Part shown: positions 21,980 through 32,962 of the stretch, one piece after another
Layout: each line of letters starts with the position of its first letter
Numbering within the stretch: position 1 is the first letter of the stretch
Assembly: GCA_021464525.1 (NCBI GenBank)
Contig: JADRCO010000056.1
Coordinates: 1-61,922 of the forward strand
DNA length: 61,922 bases
From: Rhizophagus sp. LPA8_4_AMF
Lineage: Eukaryota; Glomeromycota; Glomeromycetes; Glomerales; Glomeraceae
Reading direction: 5' to 3'
Position numbers and translations under genes: made by a program
Notes under the pieces: model-generated
The model's database searches: none
What the model was told of the DNA's origin: nothing
What the model saw: only the letters and a program-made list of their open reading frames with translations

Positions 21980-22092
21980 AGGACCTCAAAATATAATAAT
22001 GATGATCTTTCCTTTTATAGTAATCCTGGCCGAAATATCATAATTCCGGCCTTTGACCGTCACGCTTACCTCTGTATGTATATTTCGGTTCT
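21980..22092. mobile_element. hAT-like MITE, decayed copy 3
   Basis: It has the internal words CTTTCCTTTTATAGTAA and ATCATAATTCCGGCC of copies 1 and 2 and degenerate ends (AGGACCTCAAAATATA / TATATTTCGGTTCT). Flanking octamers TTCTCACG and CTTTCACG agree at six of eight positions, fitting an old 8-base target duplication. Confidence 0.6.
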
Positions 22093-22106
22093 CTTTCACG
22101 ATTACC

Positions 22107-22328
22107 GCATATAGTATATTAATACCCACTTTATAAGACCCGGGTATATTACTAGGTACAAAAATTTTACCCTTGATTAGTACCCCCTTAATTTTGGTAA
22201 CTTTACCTTAATTCTGGTAAAAATTATATTTTATACCCTTATATAATACCCGGTATCTCACAAATACTCCCGGGTATTATTCAATTTTTGAACCAGGTTT
22301 TTTGTATAAGACCCGGGGTACTATATGC
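22107..22328. mobile_element. ACCCGGGTAT inverted-repeat element
   Basis: The ends GCATATAGTA and TACTATATGC are exact inverted copies. Inside, ACCCGGGTA-like words occur four times (near 22138, 22249, 22268 and 22310). No coding frame. It lies 14 bases from the hAT-like copy. Class unknown. Confidence 0.5.
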
Positions 22329-22604
22329 AGTGCTAGACGGTTATTTATCATGTTTTCTCATTTATTTTATTTAATTTCGCTTTAACTACTACAACAATTT
22401 TATCAGTGCGATATTGTTGACCATTATTAATAAAAAGTGACATTTAAATTTTTTAAATGTAAACTATAGATATTTACCTAATATTCATTATAATTGAGAT
22501 TCTATTATATGTGAAGAAGTCGCCGTGGCTTAAATCTATCATAAAATTATTTTAAATTATCATATTAGTCATGATTAGAAAATTTCTGCATACAGTAAAT
22601 CATT

Positions 22605-22860
22605 ACTTTTACCTTCTTTCCTCTCTCACTCTTTCTTTTTACTCTTTTCTTCTCCCAATTTTCCTTCCTGCCTTTCCTTTCTCGCACTTTGTCCCTTACT
22701 CTTGCTCTCTCACGCTTTCCTTTTGCCCTTTTTCATCACTCACCTTTTCCTTCTTGCCTTCCCTTTTTTTTTCCTTTATTTTCGTCAACTTCTCACTCCC
22801 ATCTTTCCGTTGCACCTCAACACTGGTGAACAAGTGACACTTTTCGACTTGGTCAAAATT
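22605..22860 (+). repeat. pyrimidine-tract repeat with conserved tail, diverged copy 2
   Basis: About 200 bases of CTTTCC/CTCTCAC-type pyrimidine sequence end in TTGCACCTCAACACTGGTGA, then CAAGTGACACTTTTCGACTT and GGTCAAAATTTTC. The tail matches the order and spacing of the tails at 4718-4780 and 42030-42100, with point changes. Confidence 0.6.
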
Positions 22861-23294
22861 TTCATAATAAAATAATGTTTAAATACTGTAATATTTATTT
22901 TTCAATTTAATCAAACTGCTTACTATAACAAACATAACAATTTTTTTTTACAGTAAGAAACTTATTTCATAGTTTTATAACACTTTGTTATTTTACACTT
23001 GTCAGATACAAATACATTCCAATTTTATGTTATAGTGAAAAAAAAAATACTAATTATGGATTTATCTGAAGTGCAAATAATGTAAAATAAAATCTTATAA
23101 AAGTGTAAAAAACGTTGAATAGGAAATAATATAACAATGACATTTGAAAATGATTCAAAATACCAATTAATATTAATTGAGAAATAATAAAGAATTACAA
23201 TTGATCCAAAAGTTCAGGCAGAAAATTGAAGCTCGAGACTCTATAAAATTTATATACAGTACAGTAAGTATATTATTATGAAAATTGCTAAAGC

Positions 23295-23409
23295 TCACCA
23301 GTGGTGATTGTCGCCATACCAGCATTATGATTTATGATGTACTTTTGGTCAGAATTAAAAATCCAATAAAATACTGGCCGGCATTACATCATAAATTCAC
23401 CACTAGTGA
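23295..23409. mobile_element. possible short MITE with CACCAGTGGTGA ends
   Basis: TCACCAGTGGTGA on the left and TCACCACTAGTGA on the right are inverted near-copies, and ATTTATGATGTA recurs inverted inside. A target duplication is not clear. It shares the CCAGTGGTG word with the larger element at 24659. Confidence 0.35.
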
Positions 23410-24116
23410 CCGTTACCGTGCATTAGTGATATTTAGCAATACACTATTATTATTGTTACTTTTTGATTTGTTAATAAGCGCCCTTCATATAGGAACATTC
23501 TATAGTAGCTTGATCAACATAGTTTGTAACAATACATATTTTGAGGCTAATATCTTAATTATTAGTATTTTTAATGATATATAAATTCGGACTTAATATA
23601 AATATAAAGAGAAATTTAAAATTTTATTATTAAATCAATTTTCCAATTAGGCGACACATTTGTACTGCATATATTGCTTAAAATGATTTTTCAAGAAAAT
23701 CAATTTTTCTCATTCGATAAAAGAATTGGTATTCGGATATCTTACAAATAATTTCCTATGCCAAACAAAATTTCACGGTACACTAGCACAAAATTTTTAA
23801 CATATGTAGATTACGCTGTGGATTAGTATAATGAATTTAAATTTTATTGGTTAAAATTTTTCTTAAAATAAAAATCCGGGCGGCCGGGTTCAAAACAGGC
23901 AAATTGTAATATGAAAATCAATTTATAATTATTTTTACTAACTTTTGATTTTTAACCTATTTAAGCGTTCTCTGAAAATTAAAAAAAGAATAATCATAAC
24001 GGGCAATTAATAGTGATGATCAGGTTAAATTTATGTAGCACTAAAATATAGGACTGAATATATACGGTATGACCATAACATGATTTCATCAGTCGGAAAA
24101 AACTTTGTTATACCTA

Positions 24117-24211
24117 TACTTGCCGTCGAAATTCAAAAAAGGAAATTTTAACAATAATTAATAATCAAAGGCATTATTGTAATTTCCTTTTTTGAATTTC
24201 GACGGCAAGTA
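24117..24211. mobile_element. Tc1/mariner-like hairpin MITE
   Basis: The element starts TACTTGCCGTCGAAATTC and ends with its complement GAATTTCGACGGCAAGTA. The inverted repeats extend about 31 bases with almost no mismatch, leaving a loop of some 33 bases. TA flanks both ends, as expected for Tc1/mariner-type targets. Length 95 bases; no coding. Confidence 0.75.
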
Positions 24212-24328
24212 TAGTTATACCGGATTATAGTACGTCACTTGGTGATCGGCTATAAATTTTGCCACTGATGTACAAAATTTTAACCAATCACCCGTTAATC
24301 ATGTGAAATAAATGTATAATAATATATA

Positions 24329-24625
24329 TTATCCGGTATTACGTGATTTTTTTATTAATTAAAAATGGGTATAATAAATCGTGTATCAGGCAAAAATCGT
24401 ATAGCCAAAGTGGCGTTACCTATCTTTCGGGATTTGTATCTTGGTTACTCTTTTGAATTCTTTTTGAATTCTTTAACTAGTCTTCTTGAAATTGTTTCTG
24501 TAATTTTGTTCACGTTGTGAAATAAAATAAAAATCAGGCAAACATCGTGTATCAGGCACTTGCATCAGGAAATAAATCACGTGATACCGGATAAATCACT
24601 TATTCGGCACTTCGTGCCGAATTTC
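24329..24625. mobile_element. inverted-repeat element with CCTGATAC iterons plus palindromic terminus, copy 2
   Basis: The left end TTATCCGGTATTACGTGAT and right end ATCACGTGATACCGGATAA are inverted copies. CGTGTATCAGGCA words match the iterons of 6894-6960 in opposite orientation. It runs into TTCGGCACTTCGTGCCGAA (24603-24621), the palindrome of the element at 6701. Compared with copy 1 it holds about 120 extra bases (24410-24530) with no recognised content. Confidence 0.6.
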
Positions 24626-24658
24626 TGAGACGTTACTTTTATTCGAGTAATACAAATA

Positions 24659-25140
24659 CCAGTGGTGTGAGTGGTGTATTACATATTTCACATGTATGAT
24701 TTGTAAGGACAATGTGTGATGTTAGTTATTATAGATATTCTTACGCGTCTCGCGTTAAAATATAAACATTTTTTAAAAATTATTTAAAATAAATAATTTT
24801 TTCTTAATAAAATCAAATGATAACTTCTATTATAAAAGATGTCATCCATAGAGATTAACAAAGAGGATATTATGTACTAATTTATTATTTTATTGTGTTA
24901 TATAGTGGTATATGTATTTACTATAACTATAAAAATATTTCATAAAAATAAATAAATAAGTAAAATAGATATCTACGAAGTTCTTTTTTTTTTATAAAAT
25001 TAAAATAAATCATACACCACACGCTTCAAATGTTGATACATAAACATATATAAATAAACAAGTGGTGTATATACAGTATATCTCATACACATCTCATTTT
25101 TGGCCTTACACCACACATGTGGACGGTCATACACCACTGG
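24659..25140. mobile_element. possible 480-base element with CCAGTGGTGT ends
   Basis: CCAGTGGTGT at 24659 and ACACCACTGG at 25131 are exact inverted copies, and GTGGTGTA/TACACCAC words recur inside near 24676, 25011, 25061 and 25107. No target duplication or coding frame was found, so the call rests on the ends only. Confidence 0.45.
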
Positions 25141-25945
25141 TCCGCTTTTATTGTATCATATTTTGGAAGATCTTTTGTAAAAGGATTAAGTAACTTAGAT
25201 GTATAAATAGCTTGAGGATGTGTGGCTATTTTCCTATTTTCTATTAAAGAAGGATGATGTTATAGTTATAGTTTATAATGTGGTTTTATTTATTTATTTA
25301 TTTTTCAAAAAATTTCTTCTCGCATTCATTATTTCTCTTCCCTCTTTTGACTTTTTTTTCATTTATTACACTAAAATAATCCAATTTTTTGGTTGGTTAT
25401 ATTTTTGATGAACTTGAATTTATGCGATATTTGAATAATATGTCAGATTAGCCATTCTAATTCTAGTTATGCCGATCATCATGTGGTAATTGCGAGAACG
25501 CAATTCGTGACGTTATTATATTAAGCACAAACACTGTACTAAATCTACTGTACCATTCGTCAAATATTCCCCCTATTTACCTAATAACACATTATTCCGT
25601 TGCTTTTTATATACACTATTAAAATAGTTATGAAGTTTGTATCCGTTTTATCCGAATATCTTTATTTGCATATCTGACTAATCATTACTATTAATACTAA
25701 TTTCATTGTTTGGTTACTAAAATCCTAATCAAATGGAAAATTATCTATTATTTAGTATACATGTATAGTAAATGCTAACATGAGAATTAACTTAGTGAAA
25801 TAGGTATACATAATTAAAAAAAGAAAAAGAATGATAATTATTTATATTAACTTATATTAACTTCGCCTAGTCAGATGAAATAAGATATTATTTTACGTAA
25901 AAAAATTTATCCCATAAAAACTTTTTTTTCTCTGTTAAAAATATC
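25141..25945. other. gene-free AT-rich stretch
   Basis: No gene. Words such as GCCGATCATCAT and CGTTGCTTTTTATA recur near 44580 and 45240, in line with wider paralogy between 25-28 kb and 44-47 kb. Confidence 0.4.
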
Positions 25946-26125
25946 AATAATTCCTTGTCAACTTACTGCTGATTGTCTTAACGAAATTTTTGAGTATATA
26001 AAGAAAAATAAAGTCTATTTACATTCATACTTATTAGTAATAGATTTTGGTGTGAAATTTCTGTTAGAATTCTACGGAAAGGAAATTATTGCTTTGGAAA
26101 GGTATTATTCCGTATCACTATTTGT
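25946..26125 (+). pseudogene. F-box N-terminal fossil
   Basis: The plus strand reads QLTADCLNEIFEYI, then KVYLHSYLLV; after one missing base it goes on NRFWCEISVRILRKGNY. This is the start of an F-box-like domain of the local family (LLVNRFWCKSTIPLL in the intact gene). Nothing recognisable follows, and the single-base loss near 26041 breaks the frame. Confidence 0.6.
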
Positions 26126-26357
26126 ATATTATTAAAAAAAATTACATAAACCTGTTTACTTTAATTACTCACGTATTTTTTCTGTTATCAGACGCATAAT
26201 CCGATGATTTATTTAAAAAGTTGAGGGAAAAAGTTGACAGTATAATATTTTAAGGGGGCTGCCACAGCAAAAGGTGGTGATACTATTTGAGAAAATTTTA
26301 TGCAAATAATTTATTAAAAACATTATTTTATTTAATTATTTATATCTATATATTATT

Positions 26358-26715
26358 ATGCAGCCAAATAGGAACATGTCGTTTTTTAAATAATAATTAT
26401 TGCGTCAGTCGCACAAGATCATACTATTATTATAAAAAGTATAATTAAACTGTAAATCTGATTGCAAATATATATTTGATATTTAACCAATAAAAGAAAA
26501 AATATACAATTGTTATTATGCAGCCAAGTTGGATCATGTCGTTTTTAACATACTGATATTTTTTAGATAAATTATTATTGCGTAAAATATCTTTGATATT
26601 TTTGACGCATTACGTCATTTAGATTTTATAGGTCAAATACCTATTGTTTACTATATGGAACATGATCTTGATGGACGTCTGAATATCATCCGAACTGTTT
26701 CGCAGTTCGGCCAAT
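26358..26715 (+). repeat. GCAGCC/CGAACTG element, plus-strand copies
   Basis: A full copy runs from TTATTATGCAGCCAAGT (about 26512) through ATGTCGTTTTTAACATACTG and ATATTTTTGACGCATTACGT to a terminal hairpin CCGAACTGTTTCGCAGTTCGG region ending near 26711. A partial copy of its left part lies at 26358-26405. The inverse copy is at 40480-40735. No coding frame. Confidence 0.6.
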
Positions 26716-27307
26716 AATTATTATTTATAGGCATGGAGTATTCAATATGGAGGTGGATATTCTATCATTGTGCCACAGTGGCGTGTATCAACAAATCATT
26801 TAATATTGACAACGAAATTTGAAATCCACCTTTTGCTCTTTATATTGATATAAATCGAAGACAGCATTCTATGTTCACACCTATGTTTCAAATAATACAA
26901 AAAGTATTTGCATATGAAATTTATGAAAGACCTCGTTACAAATTTATGGTATACATAAAAATTATTTTACTACATAAATAGTTTCAGAATATTTCCGCCA
27001 TCTGCATACATTGATCAAAATCTTTAATGAAATCTTGGCATAAGGTTTTTGTCCAACTAAATGAACAAATTATCGAATAACAAAAAAGGTTTCACCATTA
27101 TAGAACTTTCCACGATGTAAATTAAATGTTGATAGTTTCCCAAAATGAATTAGTTGATTATTACTAATATAAAATCACGTGATTTGTATGGAAGTTGATT
27201 ATTACTAATATTAAATCACGTGATTTTATGTGAGTCTTGAAGGATACTACGGTGCAAAATTTAATTTTATAAATAGATTATAACCATTCAATCTTTTAAC
27301 TTCATCA

Positions 27308-28429
27308 ATGTATCAAAATAATTTTGCTGCTTTGCAATCGACAACAATAATTCAGCAAAGTAATTTATCGATTTCTCAAGTTATAAAAATGAATGAATGT
27401 AAATTCTTTCATTATACACCGGACGATGATAATTTTTATCATGTAACTTGTCAAATTATTTTACGTGGTTCTGTTTTGAATGATCATGATTACGATCATG
27501 GATTTTTTTATCATGGCTCGACAATAAATTATTATATTAAATGTAAATTATTTTCACATCCTTTGATCATAAAAATATTGAATAAAGAAATATACGGGAT
27601 GGATATTGACATGAATAACTATGAACGAAAAAAATCATTGTCTTTGGATCAACAATTAAATCTAGAACAAGACTTAAAACAGATTCTTCCATTTTACCTT
27701 ATGCAAAATCATATTCCCAAAAGTGAAATGAGGATTGATTCTAATTTAAATATGAATCCAATTCAAAGACGGAATACAGAACAAATGATTTCGATGAATG
27801 ATAATCAAAACAATTTTGGTAACAGAAATCATGGATTTTATCAAAATGAAGTCGTTGACTATACTTATGATGTCACTCAACCACAGCAACAAATTGATTC
27901 CAACAATGTCTCAGATATTAATAGAAATTCAAGTTCATTTCACAGAAGTATTGGAAATAACGTAATGGCGACCGATAACCAAAATAATGTTAACGGAGAT
28001 TACATTCATAATGTTACTCATCCTCAGCAACAAGTTGACTTCAATAATATGTCACCACCTATGAGACCGGTATATGATAATTATAGAAATACAAATTCGT
28101 CTAACGAAAATATAGAGAATAATTTAATGACAACACAAGTAACTTCAATGATTGATAATCAAGTATCCCACCAAAATAGAGTTGAAGATACTCAACAAGC
28201 TGATCTCAATAATTTTCCACAACGTCAAATTAATATACCATACTGTAATAGAAATACAAATTCACTTCAGAATGATGCATTAGCACATGATGTTCCAATG
28301 ATTGATATTAATTTTGACCATCGAGATACATATCCACAGCAACAAGTTGATCTCTACACTTCTGCTGAGAGAATAGCTATTCCGATCACAAATGATAATC
28401 GAAATTATGATGACAATAGCGTGTCATAG
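27308..28429 (+). CDS. hypothetical protein, conserved N-terminus with Asn/Gln-rich repeats, paralogue 1
   Basis: One 373-codon frame without introns. Residues about 20-135 form a compact conserved region (NECKFFHYTPDDDNFYHVTC, DHDYDHGFFYHGSTINYYIK, NKEIYGMDIDMN). The rest is Asn/Gln-rich with degenerate repeats around (V)TxPQQQ(V/I)DxNN, seen as VTQPQQQIDSNN, VTHPQQQVDFNN and YPQQQVDLY. The paralogue at 46053 is very similar at the N-terminus and diverges by indels in the repeats. I do not recognise the family. The repetitive half is probably disordered. No signal peptide or membrane segment is seen. ATG 27308 aligns with the MYQ start of the paralogue. Confidence 0.8.
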   Translation: MYQNNFAALQSTTIIQQSNLSISQVIKMNECKFFHYTPDDDNFYHVTCQIILRGSVLNDHDYDHGFFYHGSTINYYIKCKLFSHPLIIKILNKEIYGMDIDMNNYERKKSLSLDQQLNLEQDLKQILPFYLMQNHIPKSEMRIDSNLNMNPIQRRNTEQMISMNDNQNNFGNRNHGFYQNEVVDYTYDVTQPQQQIDSNNVSDINRNSSSFHRSIGNNVMATDNQNNVNGDYIHNVTHPQQQVDFNNMSPPMRPVYDNYRNTNSSNENIENNLMTTQVTSMIDNQVSHQNRVEDTQQADLNNFPQRQINIPYCNRNTNSLQNDALAHDVPMIDINFDHRDTYPQQQVDLYTSAERIAIPITNDNRNYDDNSVS

Positions 28430-29798
28430 AACGATAACCGTTAATATTAACTCACCCGTAACAAATTGATTCCCGACAAGTATCGAAATTTATGATAATT
28501 CCTAAAAGGATTAAGCAAAAAGGTACTAGAAAACGTTGTATGAAAATTTTTCAAATTATTAAGTATAATATTTATGTTATATTAATATCAAACTTAAGTT
28601 TTAGCATCGCTACTTTTTATTATTAATAAGTTTAATAATTTTTGATGTTGCCGCCGGGCAATAAATTTTTAAAATAAAAAAATAGATTTTTAATAGCATA
28701 ATAACTGAAATTTTATTAATATAGTACATATTAGCATATCAGATATGATTTAATAATTTTCAGATTTATTGGATAAAGACCTATGACTTAGCAGTCGATG
28801 ATGATAACGGATATTCGAAGCGTAATTTGTGTATAGTGAATCTATTGCTATATATAAAATTGAAATAAATTTCATTGATAAACTATTAATTATTCGAAGA
28901 ATAAATATTTTATTCTAAAATTTTTTGTTTCAATCATTTATTCGTAATTGTAAATTACAATTTTATTAAATATTCAAACGGATAACGGATCTAAACTCTA
29001 AACCCTTTTTATTTTTGATTATAAAGTAAATGTTAATGTCGTTAGGTATTTTATCAAAGATACCTGAGTTTATTAATTTAGATATCTCTAAAATTGCAGA
29101 GTTCCTTTTTACAAAAAAAATTTATATACTAAATAATTATGGTATAAGAAATGTTATCCATTCGAATTGAAGGATGTACAATTCATAATGCGAGAAATGA
29201 TGATTATCCTGAATTTGCTTATTTTTTTTTGATTTTTTGAAAATGTAATTTGAATTTTACAATTTTGTAAATTATGATTGTTTTTATCAGATGAAATTTT
29301 CGTCAGATGTCAAAGATAATTATCAATTTAGAGACAAATTGTCGAAATTTATTTTTCTGAGTATATACTGTATGTTAAATAAACTCATCAGAGTCATCCG
29401 ATTTCAACATATTATGTTACGAACTAAGAAATTTATTTGTTATCTTAAATAAACCCGCATTGTCTATAATCTATAGAATATAATGGCATAAACATGCCGG
29501 ATACTATGGATTGTGATCCGGATTTAATAAAATATTGGGATTACGATCTGTAATAGCATACATTTTATTTTTTCTGGGAAAAATACATCAGTGATAGTAA
29601 ATAACGCTAAATCTTTATTTTCCCAATGCACTGTTATACACCTCACACCGCATCACATAAACGTATACATACAACATGCATATGCTATAAAAATTACGAG
29701 CTTAGTGTGAGCGAAAATATTTATTATTATTAAGTTTTCAATGCCAAACTATTATTACAAATGTAAAAATGCAAGAATGAACGCATCACTTCAATTAC
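28430..29798. other. gene-free AT-rich stretch
   Basis: No gene is supported. Short ACGGATA/GGATATTCG words at 28805-28820 and 28977-28995 resemble the ATCCG repeat of 61-235. Confidence 0.4.
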
Positions 29799-32469
29799 TT
29801 ATTTCTGCTTAAGCAAATCAACGGCTCTTCTTTTCTTGGGTGTGGGATGACAATCAGGGACTTCCGTTCTTTCAGTTTTCTGCAGATTTTTCCATCTCTT
29901 CAAATTTTCAGATTTATCTTCATTAACAATTCTCATTGTCTGTAAAATTACATACTAAAGAAATAATAATCAATTTCTCTTAAAATTGAAGATAAAACAA
30001 ATAGATGAGACTTTACCTTGGCATAAATGATAGAAACAAGAGCGTCCAATGTATTGTTAAATTGCTTGACGTCAGCAAATATCTCAAATGGACCTTCTTT
30101 CATATATCGACATACATAACCCTTTGGACAATCAAGATTTGTTTTTATTAAAATAACTCCTACATAAACAAATAGTGTAACGTTAGCAATTTAAATAAGT
30201 TTCAATCCAAAACATATCAATGCAATACAAACCCGCATGAATGAAACCTGGAATATTAATCATGCGTACTTTATCTTCTTCAAAGTTTGTTTTTCGAGCA
30301 AGATTAATGAAAATATCTTTCAATATCTTTGGTAAGGTTAAACCACATTCGTTTATGAGCTTTGTGCCCTGCTCTCCTTCCCACTTGGGTCCGGCCTCGG
30401 ATGCTGCCCAATCAGTTGATCTCGATCCAATTGATCGAACGTAACCGTCTCCTCTCCTCCCAATAGCCTTTCGTTTCATTGGACCTATATTACTTAATGT
30501 TCTGCTACGATTTTTCCTCTCCCTAGTTGCTATTCCAGCCTTTTCTCCTCTATAAAGAAGAAGCTAAGTTAAACGTAGATTTAGTGAATGATAATTATAC
30601 AATGATTCTTCTGCTCACCCAACAAATAACGTAAAAGGTATGTCTGAAAAGGCTATGTCAAGCGTCCTCCAAACATTGATTCGGAACCAGCTTTCCGGTA
30701 AATCTTGTGTGATTGTTAGTGGGTTAAGTTCCATTTCCAGCAAACGGACCCTACAAAGTATTTATCTATTGATAAGCTAAAAAAAATTATGAATTAAAAG
30801 AGGTTTTCACTTACCAATCAGATACTGTTGTCCTCACATGTTCATATGCGAAATCAACAAGAGGATTATAATTTTCACATAGTCGAGGGTGAGGAGAATA
30901 GAGCGCCTTGCGAATGCCTTTTGTCGAGTCCTATAAAAGAGAATCAATTCATTATAAAATGCTAAATGAATGGAACGATAGCATCTACAATTTACTTTTG
31001 CGAAGGTGTCAATATAATGAAGTAGGTCATCATCTATTTCTGGTGGTTCTTGCATAGACTTCGTTTTGCATATCTCTTGTAACTCATCTATAGTGAATCC
31101 GGATTGCACAAATTTGTCATCTGGATCAATGATAAAGGAATGCACGAGACTGAAACCTAAATTAGTAGAAAATTCTTAATAATTTCGCACCACAGCGTAT
31201 TACACTCTTACTTGTGATAGTTGCATTTTTTCCCTAGATCGTACAAGACATCTTCAACATACGTTCCCGTACTGAGCTTCCATTTTTTATTATCCTTCAT
31301 GGCCTGATATCTATATTTAGATGACAGTTAGATGGCCTCTACAAAAATCGAGGCTTGTGCAAGAGCAAAATAATACTTACCGGTTCGTAAATAACTCCAT
31401 ATCTTTATCTCCGAAAGTAAACGCATCATTATCACTTGAAGAAGCGGCCGATGCTACGGCAACCTCTTCACTGATTTTAATATCTTCATCGACATCTATA
31501 AACGAGGAAGATTCATCACTGTATGCGGTTGGTTTAGTCTATATGCACAACGAGAAGACATTTTTTTATTGCGGACTGAACATTAAAAATATGAGAGAAA
31601 AATAAACTACCTTGTCTTCTTGTGTATGTGGTCTAAGTTCCTTCTAAAACGTAATAACCTAGTTATTTTTAGGCAATGTGTGGTTTATTTGATTTATTAT
31701 ATACTGTACATTTCCCGGTCCGCGATAATCTTCGGTATTATTTCCAATTTCAAAATCTCATGACATACAAAAATCAACTGAGCCGACAAAAGAAAATAAT
31801 GAATAGCAGCAAATTTATTAATAAACCTACCAGATCGTAGCCGCTTTAGATTGTTCTTCTTACCGAGAATTAAAACATCGCTCGCTTCGTCTTGTACTAT
31901 ATTAATTTGGTCGATAATTCTTTCAGTGCTTTTCATAGTCGTTTCCTTAAAGAAAATTCGAAGATTTCTCTCCCGCCAAAAGTCTCTAACCTCGGAAGAA
32001 TTCTTTTCATCCTAAAAATAAGATAATTAGTCACACTTGATTATGTCCAGTTACAGGAGATATCTAGTGCTTATTTTTAAGCATCTGGAGGTGCGGCCCC
32101 GACTCGACGGGGGGTATTTCGGACTCGACCTAGCACGAGTGTACCAACCAACTCGATGGCGGGATTATCGGACTCGACCGAACACTCTTTCTCCAGACTA
32201 TATACTAAGAGCGATAAAGAAAAAATCTTTATACTTCCCACGAATGTTAATAGTGCTAGCTTAGCTTTTGACCTTTTTTCTTGCGACACATTCTCGTCAT
32301 TCGCCATTCCGTTCAGAATTATACCGTATTTGCGGTGTGCTTCAGAGCAGTCATACAAATTCTTCAGTGAATCAAGGTACTTCAAAAAGTTCAAAAGGCT
32401 CCATTCTTCGGACTGATCAAAAAACACCATGGCTGAATTATTTCGCACCCGATACTCTGAAATTGGCAT
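29799..32469 (-). CDS. multi-exon protein of unknown function, possible PD-(D/E)XK-like C-terminal half
   Basis: Exons from 5' to 3': 32469-32206 (tentative), 32011-31769, 31643-31611, 31538-31381, 31310-31212, 31149-30996, 30930-30815, 30750-30619, 30549-30233, 30159-30017 and 29939-29799. Introns 3 to 10 have GT..AG borders and phases fit throughout, giving about 599 residues. The N-terminal half is charged (DEKNSSEVRDFWRERN), followed by an acidic stretch (SSSFIDVDEDIKISEEVAV). The C-terminal half holds GRRGDGYVR, SEAGPKWEGEQGTK, LTLPKILKDIF, IPGFIHAG and LDCPKGYVC. The spaced D..E..K pattern recalls repeat-family proteins of Mucoromycota that may share a PD-(D/E)XK nuclease fold; this is a weak guess. 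The tail PTPKKRRAVDLL could be a nuclear signal. The exon 1 end is uncertain because its intron carries a GTCGAG repeat. Confidence 0.7.
32085..32190. repeat. GTCGAGTCCG repeat patch inside the first intron
   Basis: CGGACTCGAC or its close variants occur three times within about 100 GC-rich bases (near 32099, 32131 and 32168), with related CGAGT words between. The patch is far richer in GC than its surroundings. In the proposed gene model it lies in the first intron of the minus-strand gene; if read through it would add a short arginine-rich tail instead. Confidence 0.5.
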
Positions 32470-32962
32470 CTTTTTCAGAAGTGCGTTGTGTCATGGTAGA
32501 GTCCACGGTAGTCTCAGTTTTATATACACATCACGATCACATGATATCAATTGCGGCATCACAAATATGGCATATAGGCACGAGAAGTGAACGATTTTCT
32601 TTGCGCTTTTCAAAATTGTGCTACCCCCCTACAGATCACTGCTGTAATGTGTAATGTGATTATCATTTCGTGATTATCGGTTTTTGTGATGTGATTACTA
32701 CGGTTTTATAATTTTTAACTACGCGTTTTTATCACTTCTCCTTGTCTTTTTTATTGCGAGTATGGGATTGGGTATTTATTATATTTTAATTTTTTGAAAA
32801 ATTTATAAAAAGTAACAGGTAATTTATCTCTTGGTCGCCGCCATTTACATAATTATGCGATCATACTTATACCACAAATACACTAACTGGAGTGGCATAA
32901 ATCAGCCGTTATCAGTGTTGATCATTTAAGTAGTTAAAAATCACTTTTTTTACACGAGTCTA
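32470..32962. other. upstream region of the minus-strand gene
   Basis: No coding. GTGATTAT/ATCACATGAT words cluster at 32525-32700. This should contain the promoter of the 29799-32469 gene. Confidence 0.35.

Noticed and set aside
30241..30444. Plus-strand frame across the minus-strand gene
   Set aside because: It is antisense to a conserved exon of the gene at 29799-32469, whose splice phases are consistent.
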